From an uncultured Clostridia bacterium (GTDB lineage Bacteria > Bacillota > Clostridia > Christensenellales > CAG-917), in NCBI GenBank assembly GCA_947625225.1, contig CANQNQ010000013.1, positions 1 through 34,514 on the forward strand: a DNA stretch of 34,514 nt, given 5' to 3'. Under the pieces are notes generated by a model. The model was given only the letters and a program-made list of their open reading frames with translations, had not been told where the DNA came from and ran no database searches. Positions 24,987-33,966 of this stretch are shown here, in pieces. The stretch's first letter is position 1, and each line of letters starts with the position of its first letter. The translations under genes were made by a program, and so were the position numbers.

Positions 24987-25325
24987 ATGAAGAAGACCAT
25001 AGAGGACATCAACAAGATCAGAGCAGCTATGCAATCCGAAATTATACTGCGCGACAACACCGTTGCCGACAAAGAGATACATATCATCGTCGGCATGGGC
25101 ACCGTCGGCATCAACGCCGGCGCGCGCGAGGTATTCAACGCGCTTGTGGACGAGGTCGAGGCAAAGGAGCTCAGAGGCGTCAGAGTCACCAGAGACGGCG
25201 CGCTCGGCACCGCCGAAAACGCACCCGTAATAGAAGTGCACGTCCCCGGCAAGGAAGCGGCTGTATACGAGAAAGTAAACGCGGCGAAAGCGGTGGAAAT
25301 AGTCGCAGGACTTATCAAGGCATAA
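24987..25325 (+). CDS. HndB-like hydrogenase subunit lacking all Fe-S cysteines
   Basis: The 112-residue protein aligns by eye with HndB, the thioredoxin-fold [2Fe-2S] subunit of NADP-reducing hydrogenases. Matching parts are IHIIVGMGTVGINAGAREVF, then RGVRVTRDGALGTAENAPVI and VHVPGKEAAVYEKVNAAKAV. Ordinary HndB proteins have cysteines in the GTCG turn and in a TGCxGxC turn. Here those positions read GTVG and DGALGTA, and the protein contains no cysteine at all. It cannot bind the cluster but keeps the fold signature and is intact. I recall that some related complexes contain a subunit without cofactor sites (HydD), so this may be a scaffold. The ribosome binding site is AAGGAG. Confidence 0.85.
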   Translation: MKKTIEDINKIRAAMQSEIILRDNTVADKEIHIIVGMGTVGINAGAREVFNALVDEVEAKELRGVRVTRDGALGTAENAPVIEVHVPGKEAAVYEKVNAAKAVEIVAGLIKA

Positions 25326-25340
25326 AAGAGGGAGGTTTAT

Positions 25341-27128
25341 ATGTACAGAACTCACATTTTGGTTTGTGGCGGTACAGGCTGCCATTCCAACAACAGCGGC
25401 AAGATACGCGAGGCGTTTGAACAGCAGATCATCGAAAGAGGTCTTGACAAGGACGTCTGCGTGGTAGGCACCGGCTGCTTCGGCCTGTGCGCGGTGGGCC
25501 CCATCATCATCATTTACCCCGAAGGCGCGTTTTACAGTTGCGTCAAAGTGGAGGACGTCCCCGAGATCATCGAGGAGCACATCGTCAAGGGCAGATTGGT
25601 GGAGAGACTGCTGTATCACGAGAAGGCGCTGGGCAATGTGGCGGTCAAGTCCCTTGCCGAAACCAATTTCTATAAAAAGCAGACTCGCGTTGCGTTGCGC
25701 AACTGCGGCGTCATCAATCCCGAAAGGATAGACGAATATATCGCGCGCGACGGATATCAGGCGCTTATCAAGTGCCTCACCGAGCTGGAACCGCAACAGA
25801 TAATCGACATTCTGAAAGCGTCCGGTCTGCGCGGCAGAGGCGGCGCGGGCTTCCCGACGGGCGTCAAATGGCAGTTTGCAAAAAATCAGGATAACGACAC
25901 AAAATATGTGTGCTGCAACGCCGACGAGGGCGACCCCGGCGCGTTTATGGACAGGTCGGTGCTTGAGGGCGATCCCCACGCGGTGCTTGAGGCAATGACC
26001 ATCGCGGGCTATGCGATAGGTTCGCATCAGGGCTATATCTACGTGCGCGCTGAGTACCCCATTGCGGTCGAAAGACTGAAGATAGCCATCGCGCAGTCCA
26101 GAGAGTACGGCCTGCTTGGCGACGACATCCTGGGCACGGGATTTGCGTTTGACATCGAGCTCAAGCTCGGTTCCGGCGCGTTCGTGTGCGGCGAGGAGAC
26201 AGCTCTAATGACCTCCATAGAGGGCCATCGCGGCGAGCCTCGTCCCCGTCCTCCGTTCCCGGCGGTGAAGGGCCTGTTTGCAAAGCCCACCATCCTCAAC
26301 AACGTCGAGACCTACGCCAACGTGGCGCAGATCATCCTGAAGGGCGCGGATTGGTTCGCTTCTATGGGAACCGAGAAATCTAAAGGCACCAAAGTGTTCG
26401 CGCTTGGCGGCAAGATCACCAATACCGGCCTTGTTGAGATCCCCATGGGCACCACGCTGCGCGAGATAATCGAGGACATCGGCGGCGGCATCCCCAACGG
26501 CAAGAAGTTCAAGGCAGCCCAGACGGGCGGTCCTTCGGGCGGCTGCATCCCCGCGGAACACCTCGACATCCCCATCGACTACGACAACCTCATCTCCATA
26601 GGCTCCATGATGGGCTCAGGCGGTATGATAGTTATGGACGAGGACAACTGCATGGTTGACATCGCAAAGTTCTTCCTGGAGTTCACCGTTGACGAAAGCT
26701 GCGGCAAGTGCACTCCCTGCCGTATAGGCAACCGTCGTTTGCTGGAGTACCTCGACAAGATCACCAAGGGTCAGGCGACGCTGCAGGACCTCGACGATAT
26801 GGAGCAGTTGTGTTACTACATAAAGTCCAATTCGCTTTGCGGACTCGGACAGACCGCACCCAATCCCGTGCTGTCCACGCTGCGCTACTTCCGCGATGAG
26901 TACGAAGCTCACATCAAGGAGCGCCGCTGCCCGGCACACGTGTGCAAGAACCTCATTCAGTACAAGATAACCGACGCCTGCAAGGGCTGCTCGGCTTGCT
27001 CCAGAAAGTGCCCCGTCAGCGCAATTTCGGGTGAGATCAAGAAGAAGTTCGACATCGACCAGACAAAGTGTATCAAGTGCGGTCAATGTATCGCCACCTG
27101 CCGTTTCGGCGCAATTATCAAAGAATAA
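25341..27128 (+). CDS. NuoF-like NADH/FMN subunit of the [FeFe]-hydrogenase complex (HydB/HndC type)
   Basis: The 595-residue protein is the flavin subunit that oxidises NADH or reduces NAD+. In order it has: a thioredoxin-like [2Fe-2S] domain (1-95; Cys9, Cys14, Cys46, Cys50); the FMN/NADH domain with GLRGRGGAGFPTGVKW (165-176) and CNADEGDPGAFMDRS; an SLBB domain; a [4Fe-4S] site ESCGKCTPCRIGNRR (Cys454, 457, 460); and two C-terminal ferredoxin-type [4Fe-4S] sites (ACKGCSACSRKCP and KCIKCGQCIATC). This domain order is that of electron-bifurcating HydB. The ribosome binding site is GGGAGGT. hydA starts 12 nt later. Confidence 0.96.
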   Translation: MYRTHILVCGGTGCHSNNSGKIREAFEQQIIERGLDKDVCVVGTGCFGLCAVGPIIIIYPEGAFYSCVKVEDVPEIIEEHIVKGRLVERLLYHEKALGNVAVKSLAETNFYKKQTRVALRNCGVINPERIDEYIARDGYQALIKCLTELEPQQIIDILKASGLRGRGGAGFPTGVKWQFAKNQDNDTKYVCCNADEGDPGAFMDRSVLEGDPHAVLEAMTIAGYAIGSHQGYIYVRAEYPIAVERLKIAIAQSREYGLLGDDILGTGFAFDIELKLGSGAFVCGEETALMTSIEGHRGEPRPRPPFPAVKGLFAKPTILNNVETYANVAQIILKGADWFASMGTEKSKGTKVFALGGKITNTGLVEIPMGTTLREIIEDIGGGIPNGKKFKAAQTGGPSGGCIPAEHLDIPIDYDNLISIGSMMGSGGMIVMDEDNCMVDIAKFFLEFTVDESCGKCTPCRIGNRRLLEYLDKITKGQATLQDLDDMEQLCYYIKSNSLCGLGQTAPNPVLSTLRYFRDEYEAHIKERRCPAHVCKNLIQYKITDACKGCSACSRKCPVSAISGEIKKKFDIDQTKCIKCGQCIATCRFGAIIKE

Positions 27129-27140
27129 TCGAGGTGTACT

Positions 27141-28880
27141 ATGGCATTGGTAAACGTAAAGATAAACAATATTCCCGTGCAAGTCGAGGAAGGCTCGACC
27201 ATAATCGAAGCGGCAAGAGTTGCCGGCATCAAGATCCCCACGCTGTGCTACCTTAAGGGCGTCAATGAGATAGGCGCCTGCCGCGTGTGCGTGTGCGAGG
27301 TCAAGGGCGCAAGAAGCCTTGTCGCCGCCTGCGTATATCCCGTCAACGAGGGCATGGAAGTGTTCACCAACACCGAAAAGGTGAAACAGTCCCGCAAAGC
27401 TACGGTAGAGCTGCTGCTGTCCAACCACAATCAGGACTGCCTCAGCTGCGTGCGCAACAACAATTGCGAACTGCAAAGGCTCTCCCTTGAGTTGGGCTGC
27501 TCATCTCACAAATACGACGGCGTCAAGTCCGAGGCAAAGATAGACGCCAGCACGCCTTACCTCATCCGCGACAACAGCAAATGCGTGCTCTGCCGCCGCT
27601 GCGTGGCAGTGTGCAAGCAGTATCAATCCGTCGCGGTCATAGGCGCAAACGGCAGAGGTTTCGACACCCACATCGGCTGCGCTTTCGAGGCTCCGCTTGG
27701 CAACACCGCTTGCGTAGGCTGCGGACAGTGCATAGTGGCGTGCCCCACGGGCGCGTTGCATGAGGTCGAGGAGATAGAGGGCGTCACCGCCGCTATCAAC
27801 GATCCCACCAAGCGCGTCGTCATCGCCGCCGCACCTTCCGTGCGCGTCGGCCTCGGCGAGGAGTTCGGCATGCCCGTAGGCAGCAATGTCGAGGGCAAAA
27901 TGGCGGCTGCGCTGCGCAGATTGGGCTTCGACGACGTGTTTGACGTCAACTTCGGCGCCGACCTCACCATCATGGAGGAGGGCACCGAGTTTATCCACAG
28001 ATTGCAAAACGGCGGCACGCTGCCCATGATCACCAGCTGCTCGCCCGCATGGGTGAAGTTCTGCGAGCACAATTTCCCCGATCAGCTCGATCACCTTTCC
28101 ACTTGCAAATCGCCTCAGCAGATGTTTGGCGCAGTGTGCAAGACCTACTATGCGCAAAAGCTCAATATGGACCCCAAAGACCTCGTCGTCGTCACGGTCA
28201 TGCCTTGCACCGCAAAGAAGTTTGAAAAGACCAGAGCGGCGCAGAACGCGGCGGGTATCCCCGACATCGACTATGCCATAACCGTAAGAGAGCTTGCCAA
28301 GATGATAAGGGAGGCGGGCATAATCTTCGACGAGCTTCCCGAAGAGCAATTTGACGCTCCTCTGGGCATTTTCTCGGGCGCAGGCCTCATATTCGGCGCA
28401 ACAGGCGGCGTTATGGAAGCCGCGCTGCGCACGGTGTATGAGCTTGTCGTGGGCAAGGAAGCCCCGTCCATCGACTTCAAGGAAGTCCGCGGCACGCAGG
28501 GCATAAAGGTCGCCGAGTACGACCTCGCGGGCAAGAAGGTGCGCGTGTGCGTGGCTTCCGGACTTGCAAACGCCAGAAAGATAATGGACGAGGTCCGCGC
28601 GGGCACCGCTCCCTACGACTTCATCGAGATCATGTCCTGCCCGGGCGGATGCGTAAACGGCGGCGGACAACCCATCAGAAGCGCGTTTGTACGCAACAAC
28701 ACCGACATCAAGGGTCTGCGCGCAAAGGCAATATACGATCAGGACAAGAGCATGAAATTGCGCAAGTCGCATGAGAATCCCGCCATCAAGCAATTGTATG
28801 ACGAGTTCCTCGGCGAGCCCGGCGGCTCCGTTGCGCACCATGTGTTGCACACCAAGTACGTCGCTCGCAACAGATATTGA
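27141..28880 (+). CDS. hydA: [FeFe]-hydrogenase catalytic subunit (M3/A3-type HydA)
   Basis: The 579-residue protein makes or uses H2 in the cytoplasm. It carries a plant-type [2Fe-2S] domain (Cys36, 47, 50, 64) and a His-Cys3 [4Fe-4S] site (His96, Cys100, 103, 109). Two [4Fe-4S] clusters follow (Cys148, 151, 154 with Cys201; Cys191, 194, 197 with Cys158), then the H-cluster domain. H-cluster motifs are L1 TSCSPAW (Cys300), L2 MPCTAKK (Cys356) and L3 MSCPGGCVNGGGQP (Cys500, Cys504). L1 has Ser where many hydrogenases have a second Cys. Length is close to the 574 residues of Clostridium pasteurianum CpI. The ribosome binding site is GAGGTG. A strong terminator follows. No maturation genes (hydEFG) are in the window. 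Confidence 0.96.
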   Translation: MALVNVKINNIPVQVEEGSTIIEAARVAGIKIPTLCYLKGVNEIGACRVCVCEVKGARSLVAACVYPVNEGMEVFTNTEKVKQSRKATVELLLSNHNQDCLSCVRNNNCELQRLSLELGCSSHKYDGVKSEAKIDASTPYLIRDNSKCVLCRRCVAVCKQYQSVAVIGANGRGFDTHIGCAFEAPLGNTACVGCGQCIVACPTGALHEVEEIEGVTAAINDPTKRVVIAAAPSVRVGLGEEFGMPVGSNVEGKMAAALRRLGFDDVFDVNFGADLTIMEEGTEFIHRLQNGGTLPMITSCSPAWVKFCEHNFPDQLDHLSTCKSPQQMFGAVCKTYYAQKLNMDPKDLVVVTVMPCTAKKFEKTRAAQNAAGIPDIDYAITVRELAKMIREAGIIFDELPEEQFDAPLGIFSGAGLIFGATGGVMEAALRTVYELVVGKEAPSIDFKEVRGTQGIKVAEYDLAGKKVRVCVASGLANARKIMDEVRAGTAPYDFIEIMSCPGGCVNGGGQPIRSAFVRNNTDIKGLRAKAIYDQDKSMKLRKSHENPAIKQLYDEFLGEPGGSVAHHVLHTKYVARNRY

Positions 28881-28894
28881 TATTCTAAACGGTC

Positions 28895-28928
28895 AAAAAG
28901 TCCTTCCGAGATTTCGGAAGGACTTTTT
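28895..28928 (+). terminator. Terminator of the hydrogenase operon
   Basis: AAAAAGTCCTTCCGA and TCGGAAGGACTTTTT form a perfect 15-bp stem with a GATT loop. The T-rich 3' arm ends TTTTTC. Confidence 0.9.
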
Positions 28929-28981
28929 CTGTATGCGGTTTATTTTGTAAAAATTTGATGAGCGGTTAATATGTCGTATAA

Positions 28982-29010
28982 AAAATCCACCCGACGTGCG
29001 GGTGGATTTT
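28982..29010 (-). terminator. Terminator of the double-phosphoesterase gene
   Basis: AAAATCCACCCG and CGGGTGGATTTT form a perfect 12-bp stem. Read on the minus strand it is followed by a T run (TTTTTTATAC) 20 nt beyond the stop of the large gene. Confidence 0.85.
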
Positions 29011-29029
29011 GAACGTTTAGATGTGCGGT

Positions 29030-32000
29030 TTACAGCTCAAAGTCGCTGCTGTCGAAGCTTATCGAGCCGCCGCTGCCGCCTGTGCGTCTGCGCTTGGTCA
29101 CGACCACCGCTATGATGACGATGACGATCACCAGCAGGGCAATGCCTCCGCCGATGATGCCGTACACTATGCGGCTGTCAAACACGGGGGAGTCGGTCAG
29201 CACCTGTTTGGCGCCTATGACTTTGAGGGAATCGCTCTCGCGGTCATAGTAGTAGCCCGTGAATGTGATGCTGTTTGCGGTGACGTCCACCTTGCCGAAG
29301 GTCTGCGAATCCAGAGTGCGCAGCATGCTGTCCGCTCTGTCCGTCTTGTGCAGCACTTCGTCGTTGGCGCTGTAGTTGTAGAACTTGGTGCCCATCGTGC
29401 CCAGCGTGATGTACATTACGCCGTCGCCGGTGTAGCGTTTGCCGCTGATGTCCTTCACTTCGCTTACTGAACCGTCCTCAGCGACGAGGTTGCTGACGGT
29501 GTAGGTGTGATCGTGTCCGCCAAACACCATGTTGACGCCGTACTGAGCAAACAGGGGGACCAGCTGCTCGCGCATAGCCACGACTTCCGCGTCATAGCTG
29601 TGCGAGCCGAGGCTGAACAGGCTCTTGTGCATAAGCACAAACGTCCACTTCGCCTCGTTGTTTTCAAGGTCGTTCACCAGCCAATTGTACTGTACTTCGC
29701 CAAGCCCCGCGTCCGCCGTAGCGTCGTTGGTGTTCAGCACGATGAAGTGCGCGATGCCGTAGTTGAAGCTGTAGAACGCGCCGTCCGTGATGTCGCTTTG
29801 CAGTGCATTGCCGTCCTCGTCGGTGGGCAGGGTGTAGTTGAAGTAGGTCGCAAACGCGTTTTTGCCGTCCTCATGGTTGCCCGCCGCAAAGAATTGCGAA
29901 CTGTTGGCAAACAGCTCCTGATAGGTGTCTAGCGCCATGGACCACTGGTTGAAGTTTTTGCCGTTGTCCACCATATCGCCCGCGTTGAGGATAAAGTTGA
30001 AGTTGTTGGTGCGCTCGTCCTTCATCAGCGCTCTGACGGCGGCGAAGCTGTCCTCGTACATGCCGTTTATCATGCCCTGGATGTCCGCTATGGTCAGGAA
30101 GCTGAATTCCTCAGCGTTTTCGTCCGCGGCGGTGGTGAAGGTGAAGTAGTCCTTCCCGTAGCCCAGCGTCTTATTGTAGGCGACAAAGGAGTTGGAGATG
30201 ACGTCGCCGTTTGCCTTTTCGTAGGCGCCCTCTATGTCGTACAGATAGGTCGTGGCAGGCTCAAGACCCGTCACGGTGACGGTGGTGACGTTCCAGTAGA
30301 TGACGCTGTTGCCGGGGCTGTCGTCGCGCTGACCGAACGTGAAGGGGATCTCGTTGCCGTCAGCGTCTTCCCAAGCTATTTCGCCGTGAGTGATGCACAG
30401 CAGGCCGAGGTCGATGAGGGGCACGTATGCGGGCCTCGTTTCGGTGACCATATTGACGGTCACGTCGCCAAATGTCTTTGTCGCGGTGGAGGTGAGGTAG
30501 TCGCCATCCGCGTTGGCTTTGGAGGTGGACAGGCTGTTCCAATCATCCTCTTCGGACGCCTTGAACTTGAATGTGCCGTACACATCCTCCGCGGTGTAGA
30601 ATTTGAAGGTGTATGCGGTGGTGTTTTGCACCGTGTCGAAGTTTGCGGTCAGGCGGGAGGGGACTCTGCCGTTGAGTTGGGTCGCCGCGTTGAAGTCTGC
30701 GCCGACTGCGGAGTCCTCGTTGAGCGTGCTCAGATAGCTGAGCTTGGTGTTGCCGTAGGCATAGCCCTCTTTGGGTTGAGCGGTGAATGCCTTGGAAGCG
30801 TCCGTCATATCCGTCAATTCGGGATAGATGTCGTAGGCGTATGCCATCACGATGTTGTCCGCAATGCCGCCAAGACCCACTTTGAAGCTTTGGGTGATGT
30901 AGCCGTCTATGGCGTTTTCAAGTATCTCGAAGATGCCGTCGCCGTCGAGGTTGAAGCCGATGAGGTTTGCCACCAGCGGCTTGATGATGGGAACGACTTG
31001 GTTGACAAGGTTCTCAAGGGTGAGGTCTGTCATGTCCAGTTCGAGGGAGAAGTCCTCGGGGATAACTATACCGAAGCCCTCAAGCAGGGAACCCGCAGTC
31101 GAAAGCAGTTCGTTGAGTTTGTCGGGGACTTTTGCCCACGCCTCGTATTGATCCTGAGTCAGATAGTCCTTTTCCACAGCGTCTCTGAAGTCGAACTTGT
31201 GGGTGAACGCCGTCCGGAGCAAGCTGTCGCTGTTGTTGAACAGGGGATCGAGTATGCCGTTGAACAGGTTGTTTGCAAATTCGCCGCTGAGCAGCTGCGC
31301 ATGCGCGTCCTTCAGCGCCGCCAGCATACGCAGACGGTAGGTCATGTCGGTGGGCTGCATATAGCGGAAATGCTCGTCGCCGCACTCGACCTCGGTGAAG
31401 GTGTCGGTTATGGATTCGGGAGTTTCGTCAAGTCTGAAGTCTACGCCCGCGGCGTGCGCCATCATGATGAAGTTCGCCATCTCCTTGAGGGGCAGTTTGC
31501 CCGCGTTGGTGGGGTTGACTTCGCTGACTATGCTGTCGTCGCCGAAGCTCATGTTTACAAGGTCGTCAACGATCGCCAGCAGCCAATCCATAAGGCCGTT
31601 GTAGCTTTCGCCGTCGTAGGGGTAGTTGCCTATGCCGTCCTCGTCGGTGTCGGGATACAGGTTGTAGATAAGGGTGTCAAGCAGGTATTCCGCAACGCCC
31701 GCGAGGGTGTCCTTGCCGCCCAGTACGTTGAACACCATGCCGGCGACAAAGCCGCTGGTGTCAACGCCGTTTATCATGTTCGTGAGAGAGTCCACAAGAC
31801 CGTCCAGCAGGTCGGGAGTGAGGAAGTGATCCACCATCCTGTCCACCAGCTTGGTGTATATCTCTCTGCCGATGTACTCGTTGTAGTTGAGCTTGGACAT
31901 GTACTCGTATTGAATTATGTACGCAAGATAGTCGGGATTGCTTGCCACAACAGCCTGCCAATTTTCGGCGGTGGGGGAGGCGTTGTATGCCGCGATAGCC

Positions 32001-33565
32001 GCGTCGTAAGCCGCCTGATCCCACGCCTTGGCGGTGGTGATGTGGTTGGACGCGATCTCCTTCATGTCGAGTGTGGCGTAAATGGATGAGGTCATCTGCT
32101 CGCCCAGCTTGCCGCCGCAGTCGTAACGCGTGATGGTGGTGTAGCGCCTGGGGGATTCGTAACTGACCATGGAGCCCGTCTCGGAGTCGTACAGCATTCT
32201 TCCCTCTATGTCGGTGTAGGACATTATATCGGAGGAATGTTGATGCCCTGTAAATACATAGCGGATGCCCATCTCAAGGAAGCGGCGAGCGGTGTATTCC
32301 CAGTTGTACAACGTGAAGTCTTTGAGGATGTCGTCCTCTTGCTCGAAGTGGGGCAGAATGTTGTGATGGAAGGCGGCGATATAAGTCTTTTCGTTGAGGC
32401 TGTATCCGCCTGCGGCGTTCTGTTCGCCTATCTCGTGCTCCGCCCAATTGATGACGCCCTCGCTCAGTCTGCCGCCGGTTATGTGCGAACGGCTTGCCGC
32501 GCGATATACGGGCTTGCCCGCTTCAAACTCCGCGATGACGGAACTTGCGGATACGGGGGTCATGTCTATGCTGCCGTCCTCGTTGCCGAAGTAGACTGTG
32601 GGCGCGCTGCTCTTGGAAAGGATGTATTCGTATTCCGCTCTGCTCATGCGCACAGGGTTGCCCGCGTCTGTCTCCTCGCGGTCGGTGGAATCGAACATGA
32701 TGATGCCGTAGCCGGGATTGCTCTTGAAGCTGACGGCATAGGACAGCTGGTTGATTTCGTCGCCGATCTCAAAGTATTTTTTCAGCTTCGCCTCGGTGCC
32801 TTCTGCGGCAACGGACTCCTGCAGGGCGGCGGAGTAGTAGGAGATATCCACATCCTCGTCTATGTAGGACGTCTGATAGCCGTCGGTGTACTCCGACCCC
32901 CAATACTCTTCGGGCAGATACTCCGTCAGGTTGAGGTACCCGTTCTCGCCGTCAAGGTTGGCGTTTGGGAAGCCAAGACCCGCAAATATCATCGCAAATT
33001 GCTCGGACGTAACGATGTCCGCCACGCGCTCTGCGCCGTCGACTTGCGAATACAGCGCCGCGTCGGTGTTGTACAGGTCGTGGTTGCCGACTTGCGCAAA
33101 CACCTGGAAGTGCTCGTAGCCGGATACCTTGCGCATCTCGTTTTGCAAGTAACGCAGGGAGTTTGCCACATCTATCAACGCCTCGCGCTCGCCGTTTTTG
33201 CACAGGTCGCCCGTCGCGATGAAGTAGTGCGGCGCTTTGCCCGCCTTGGCGTCCGCGATTATCTGATGGACGGCGTTGTTAAGTATGACGCCGCTTTCAA
33301 GCACCAGCTTGGTGTCGCCTGTGGTGGATTGATAAAATTCGCTCCGCGCATAGTTCTCGTTTTTGACGTCCTGATAGCAGTAGTCAATGGGGAAGTAGTG
33401 GATGTCGCTCATCTGCACAAAGCTGAACGCATCGCCGTCTTGCACGCCATTGTCCGCCGCAACGGATACGCCGCTGACGATGGAAACGCTCATGACCGCC
33501 ACCAGCATGACCGCCAGCGCTGCCACGAGTAAAAGCGATAAACGCTTTTTCAACTCAAGTTTCAT
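29030..33565 (-). CDS. Surface-anchored protein with two metallophosphoesterase domains
   Basis: The 1511-residue protein has a signal peptide (about 1-38) and a C-terminal transmembrane helix (about 1463-1489) before a short basic/serine tail. It should therefore be exported and membrane-held. The first calcineurin-like domain (about 45-450) has Asp54/His56 (MSDIHYFP), Asp120 (TGDLCKNGE), Asn161/His162 (GNHD) and His441/His443 (GHQH). A helical, acidic middle (about 480-990) contains DTDEDGIGN and LDGDGI loops that look like calcium sites. An Fn3-like domain (to about 1150, GLEPATTYLYDIEG) precedes a second, purple-acid-phosphatase-like domain (about 1155-1410) with Asp1161, Asp1197, His1231 and His1351/His1353. 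Substrates could be organic phosphates or nucleotides, but this is unproven. The ribosome binding site is AAGGAGG. Confidence 0.9.
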   Translation of the reverse strand: MKLELKKRLSLLLVAALAVMLVAVMSVSIVSGVSVAADNGVQDGDAFSFVQMSDIHYFPIDYCYQDVKNENYARSEFYQSTTGDTKLVLESGVILNNAVHQIIADAKAGKAPHYFIATGDLCKNGEREALIDVANSLRYLQNEMRKVSGYEHFQVFAQVGNHDLYNTDAALYSQVDGAERVADIVTSEQFAMIFAGLGFPNANLDGENGYLNLTEYLPEEYWGSEYTDGYQTSYIDEDVDISYYSAALQESVAAEGTEAKLKKYFEIGDEINQLSYAVSFKSNPGYGIIMFDSTDREETDAGNPVRMSRAEYEYILSKSSAPTVYFGNEDGSIDMTPVSASSVIAEFEAGKPVYRAASRSHITGGRLSEGVINWAEHEIGEQNAAGGYSLNEKTYIAAFHHNILPHFEQEDDILKDFTLYNWEYTARRFLEMGIRYVFTGHQHSSDIMSYTDIEGRMLYDSETGSMVSYESPRRYTTITRYDCGGKLGEQMTSSIYATLDMKEIASNHITTAKAWDQAAYDAAIAAYNASPTAENWQAVVASNPDYLAYIIQYEYMSKLNYNEYIGREIYTKLVDRMVDHFLTPDLLDGLVDSLTNMINGVDTSGFVAGMVFNVLGGKDTLAGVAEYLLDTLIYNLYPDTDEDGIGNYPYDGESYNGLMDWLLAIVDDLVNMSFGDDSIVSEVNPTNAGKLPLKEMANFIMMAHAAGVDFRLDETPESITDTFTEVECGDEHFRYMQPTDMTYRLRMLAALKDAHAQLLSGEFANNLFNGILDPLFNNSDSLLRTAFTHKFDFRDAVEKDYLTQDQYEAWAKVPDKLNELLSTAGSLLEGFGIVIPEDFSLELDMTDLTLENLVNQVVPIIKPLVANLIGFNLDGDGIFEILENAIDGYITQSFKVGLGGIADNIVMAYAYDIYPELTDMTDASKAFTAQPKEGYAYGNTKLSYLSTLNEDSAVGADFNAATQLNGRVPSRLTANFDTVQNTTAYTFKFYTAEDVYGTFKFKASEEDDWNSLSTSKANADGDYLTSTATKTFGDVTVNMVTETRPAYVPLIDLGLLCITHGEIAWEDADGNEIPFTFGQRDDSPGNSVIYWNVTTVTVTGLEPATTYLYDIEGAYEKANGDVISNSFVAYNKTLGYGKDYFTFTTAADENAEEFSFLTIADIQGMINGMYEDSFAAVRALMKDERTNNFNFILNAGDMVDNGKNFNQWSMALDTYQELFANSSQFFAAGNHEDGKNAFATYFNYTLPTDEDGNALQSDITDGAFYSFNYGIAHFIVLNTNDATADAGLGEVQYNWLVNDLENNEAKWTFVLMHKSLFSLGSHSYDAEVVAMREQLVPLFAQYGVNMVFGGHDHTYTVSNLVAEDGSVSEVKDISGKRYTGDGVMYITLGTMGTKFYNYSANDEVLHKTDRADSMLRTLDSQTFGKVDVTANSITFTGYYYDRESDSLKVIGAKQVLTDSPVFDSRIVYGIIGGGIALLVIVIVIIAVVVTKRRRTGGSGGSISFDSSDFEL

Positions 33566-33612
33566 AATTCCTCCTTATATGTGCGCCTACACGCACAATT
33601 ATCGTAAGATGT

Positions 33613-33641
33613 ATTATATTATAAAATAGTTAATTATTCAA
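33613..33641 (-). promoter_or_regulatory. Sigma-A promoter of the double-phosphoesterase gene
   Basis: On the minus strand TTGAAT (33641-33636), a 17-nt spacer, and TATAAT (33618-33613). A second TATAAT overlaps it five nt upstream. The mRNA leader would be about 40 nt. Confidence 0.65.
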
Positions 33642-33921
33642 TATATTTTGGGATTTTTCTTTGACTTTTTGAATTTTTTTTCGCGGAGCAACTTGAGGAC
33701 TGAATGTTGCCAAACGGTATGCGGCACGCGGAGAGCCTATAGTTATATATGTGATGATTGACAATGCGGCGGCAACAAAAAGGAGAAAGTTGTATATGAT
33801 GGGAGATTATCGGATAGGAGAAATGCTGCTAAAATTATGTGGCGTCGGCTTATATGAAAGATGAAAAAACGCGCGTGGAAAACAAATTTGGCATTTATTA
33901 TCAACAATATCAAAAAATTGC
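33642..33921. other. Intergenic region without a supported gene
   Basis: AT-rich spacer between the phosphoesterase promoter and the tRNA promoter. It contains a 22-codon frame at 33796-33864 on the plus strand with AAGGAG 11 nt upstream, too short to call a gene. No other structure is evident. Confidence 0.4.
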
Positions 33922-33950
33922 TTGCACAATGCAAATTTTTATGATATTAT
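33922..33950 (+). promoter_or_regulatory. Extended -10 promoter of the tRNA-Glu gene
   Basis: TTGCAC (33922-33927), a 17-nt spacer, and TATTAT (33945-33950) preceded by TGA. The mature tRNA 5' end is 16 nt after the -10. Confidence 0.75.
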
Positions 33951-33966
33951 CAATTCACTTGAATTT

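Noticed and set aside
32237..33532. Long plus-strand open frame opposite the double-phosphoesterase gene
   Set aside because: It mirrors the GC-rich coding frame of the real gene, has no ribosome binding site, and its translation matches no protein pattern. Similar long mirror frames at 30386-32089, 27501-28850, 10616-11977 and 3019-4062 were dropped for the same reason.
33796..33864. 22-residue leader peptide or small protein
   Set aside because: It has AAGGAG 11 nt upstream but no recognisable sequence, and a frame this short is expected by chance. Recorded only in the intergenic note.
33743..33934. 63-codon minus-strand frame before the tRNA
   Set aside because: No ribosome binding site, AT-driven composition, and it would overlap the tRNA promoter.
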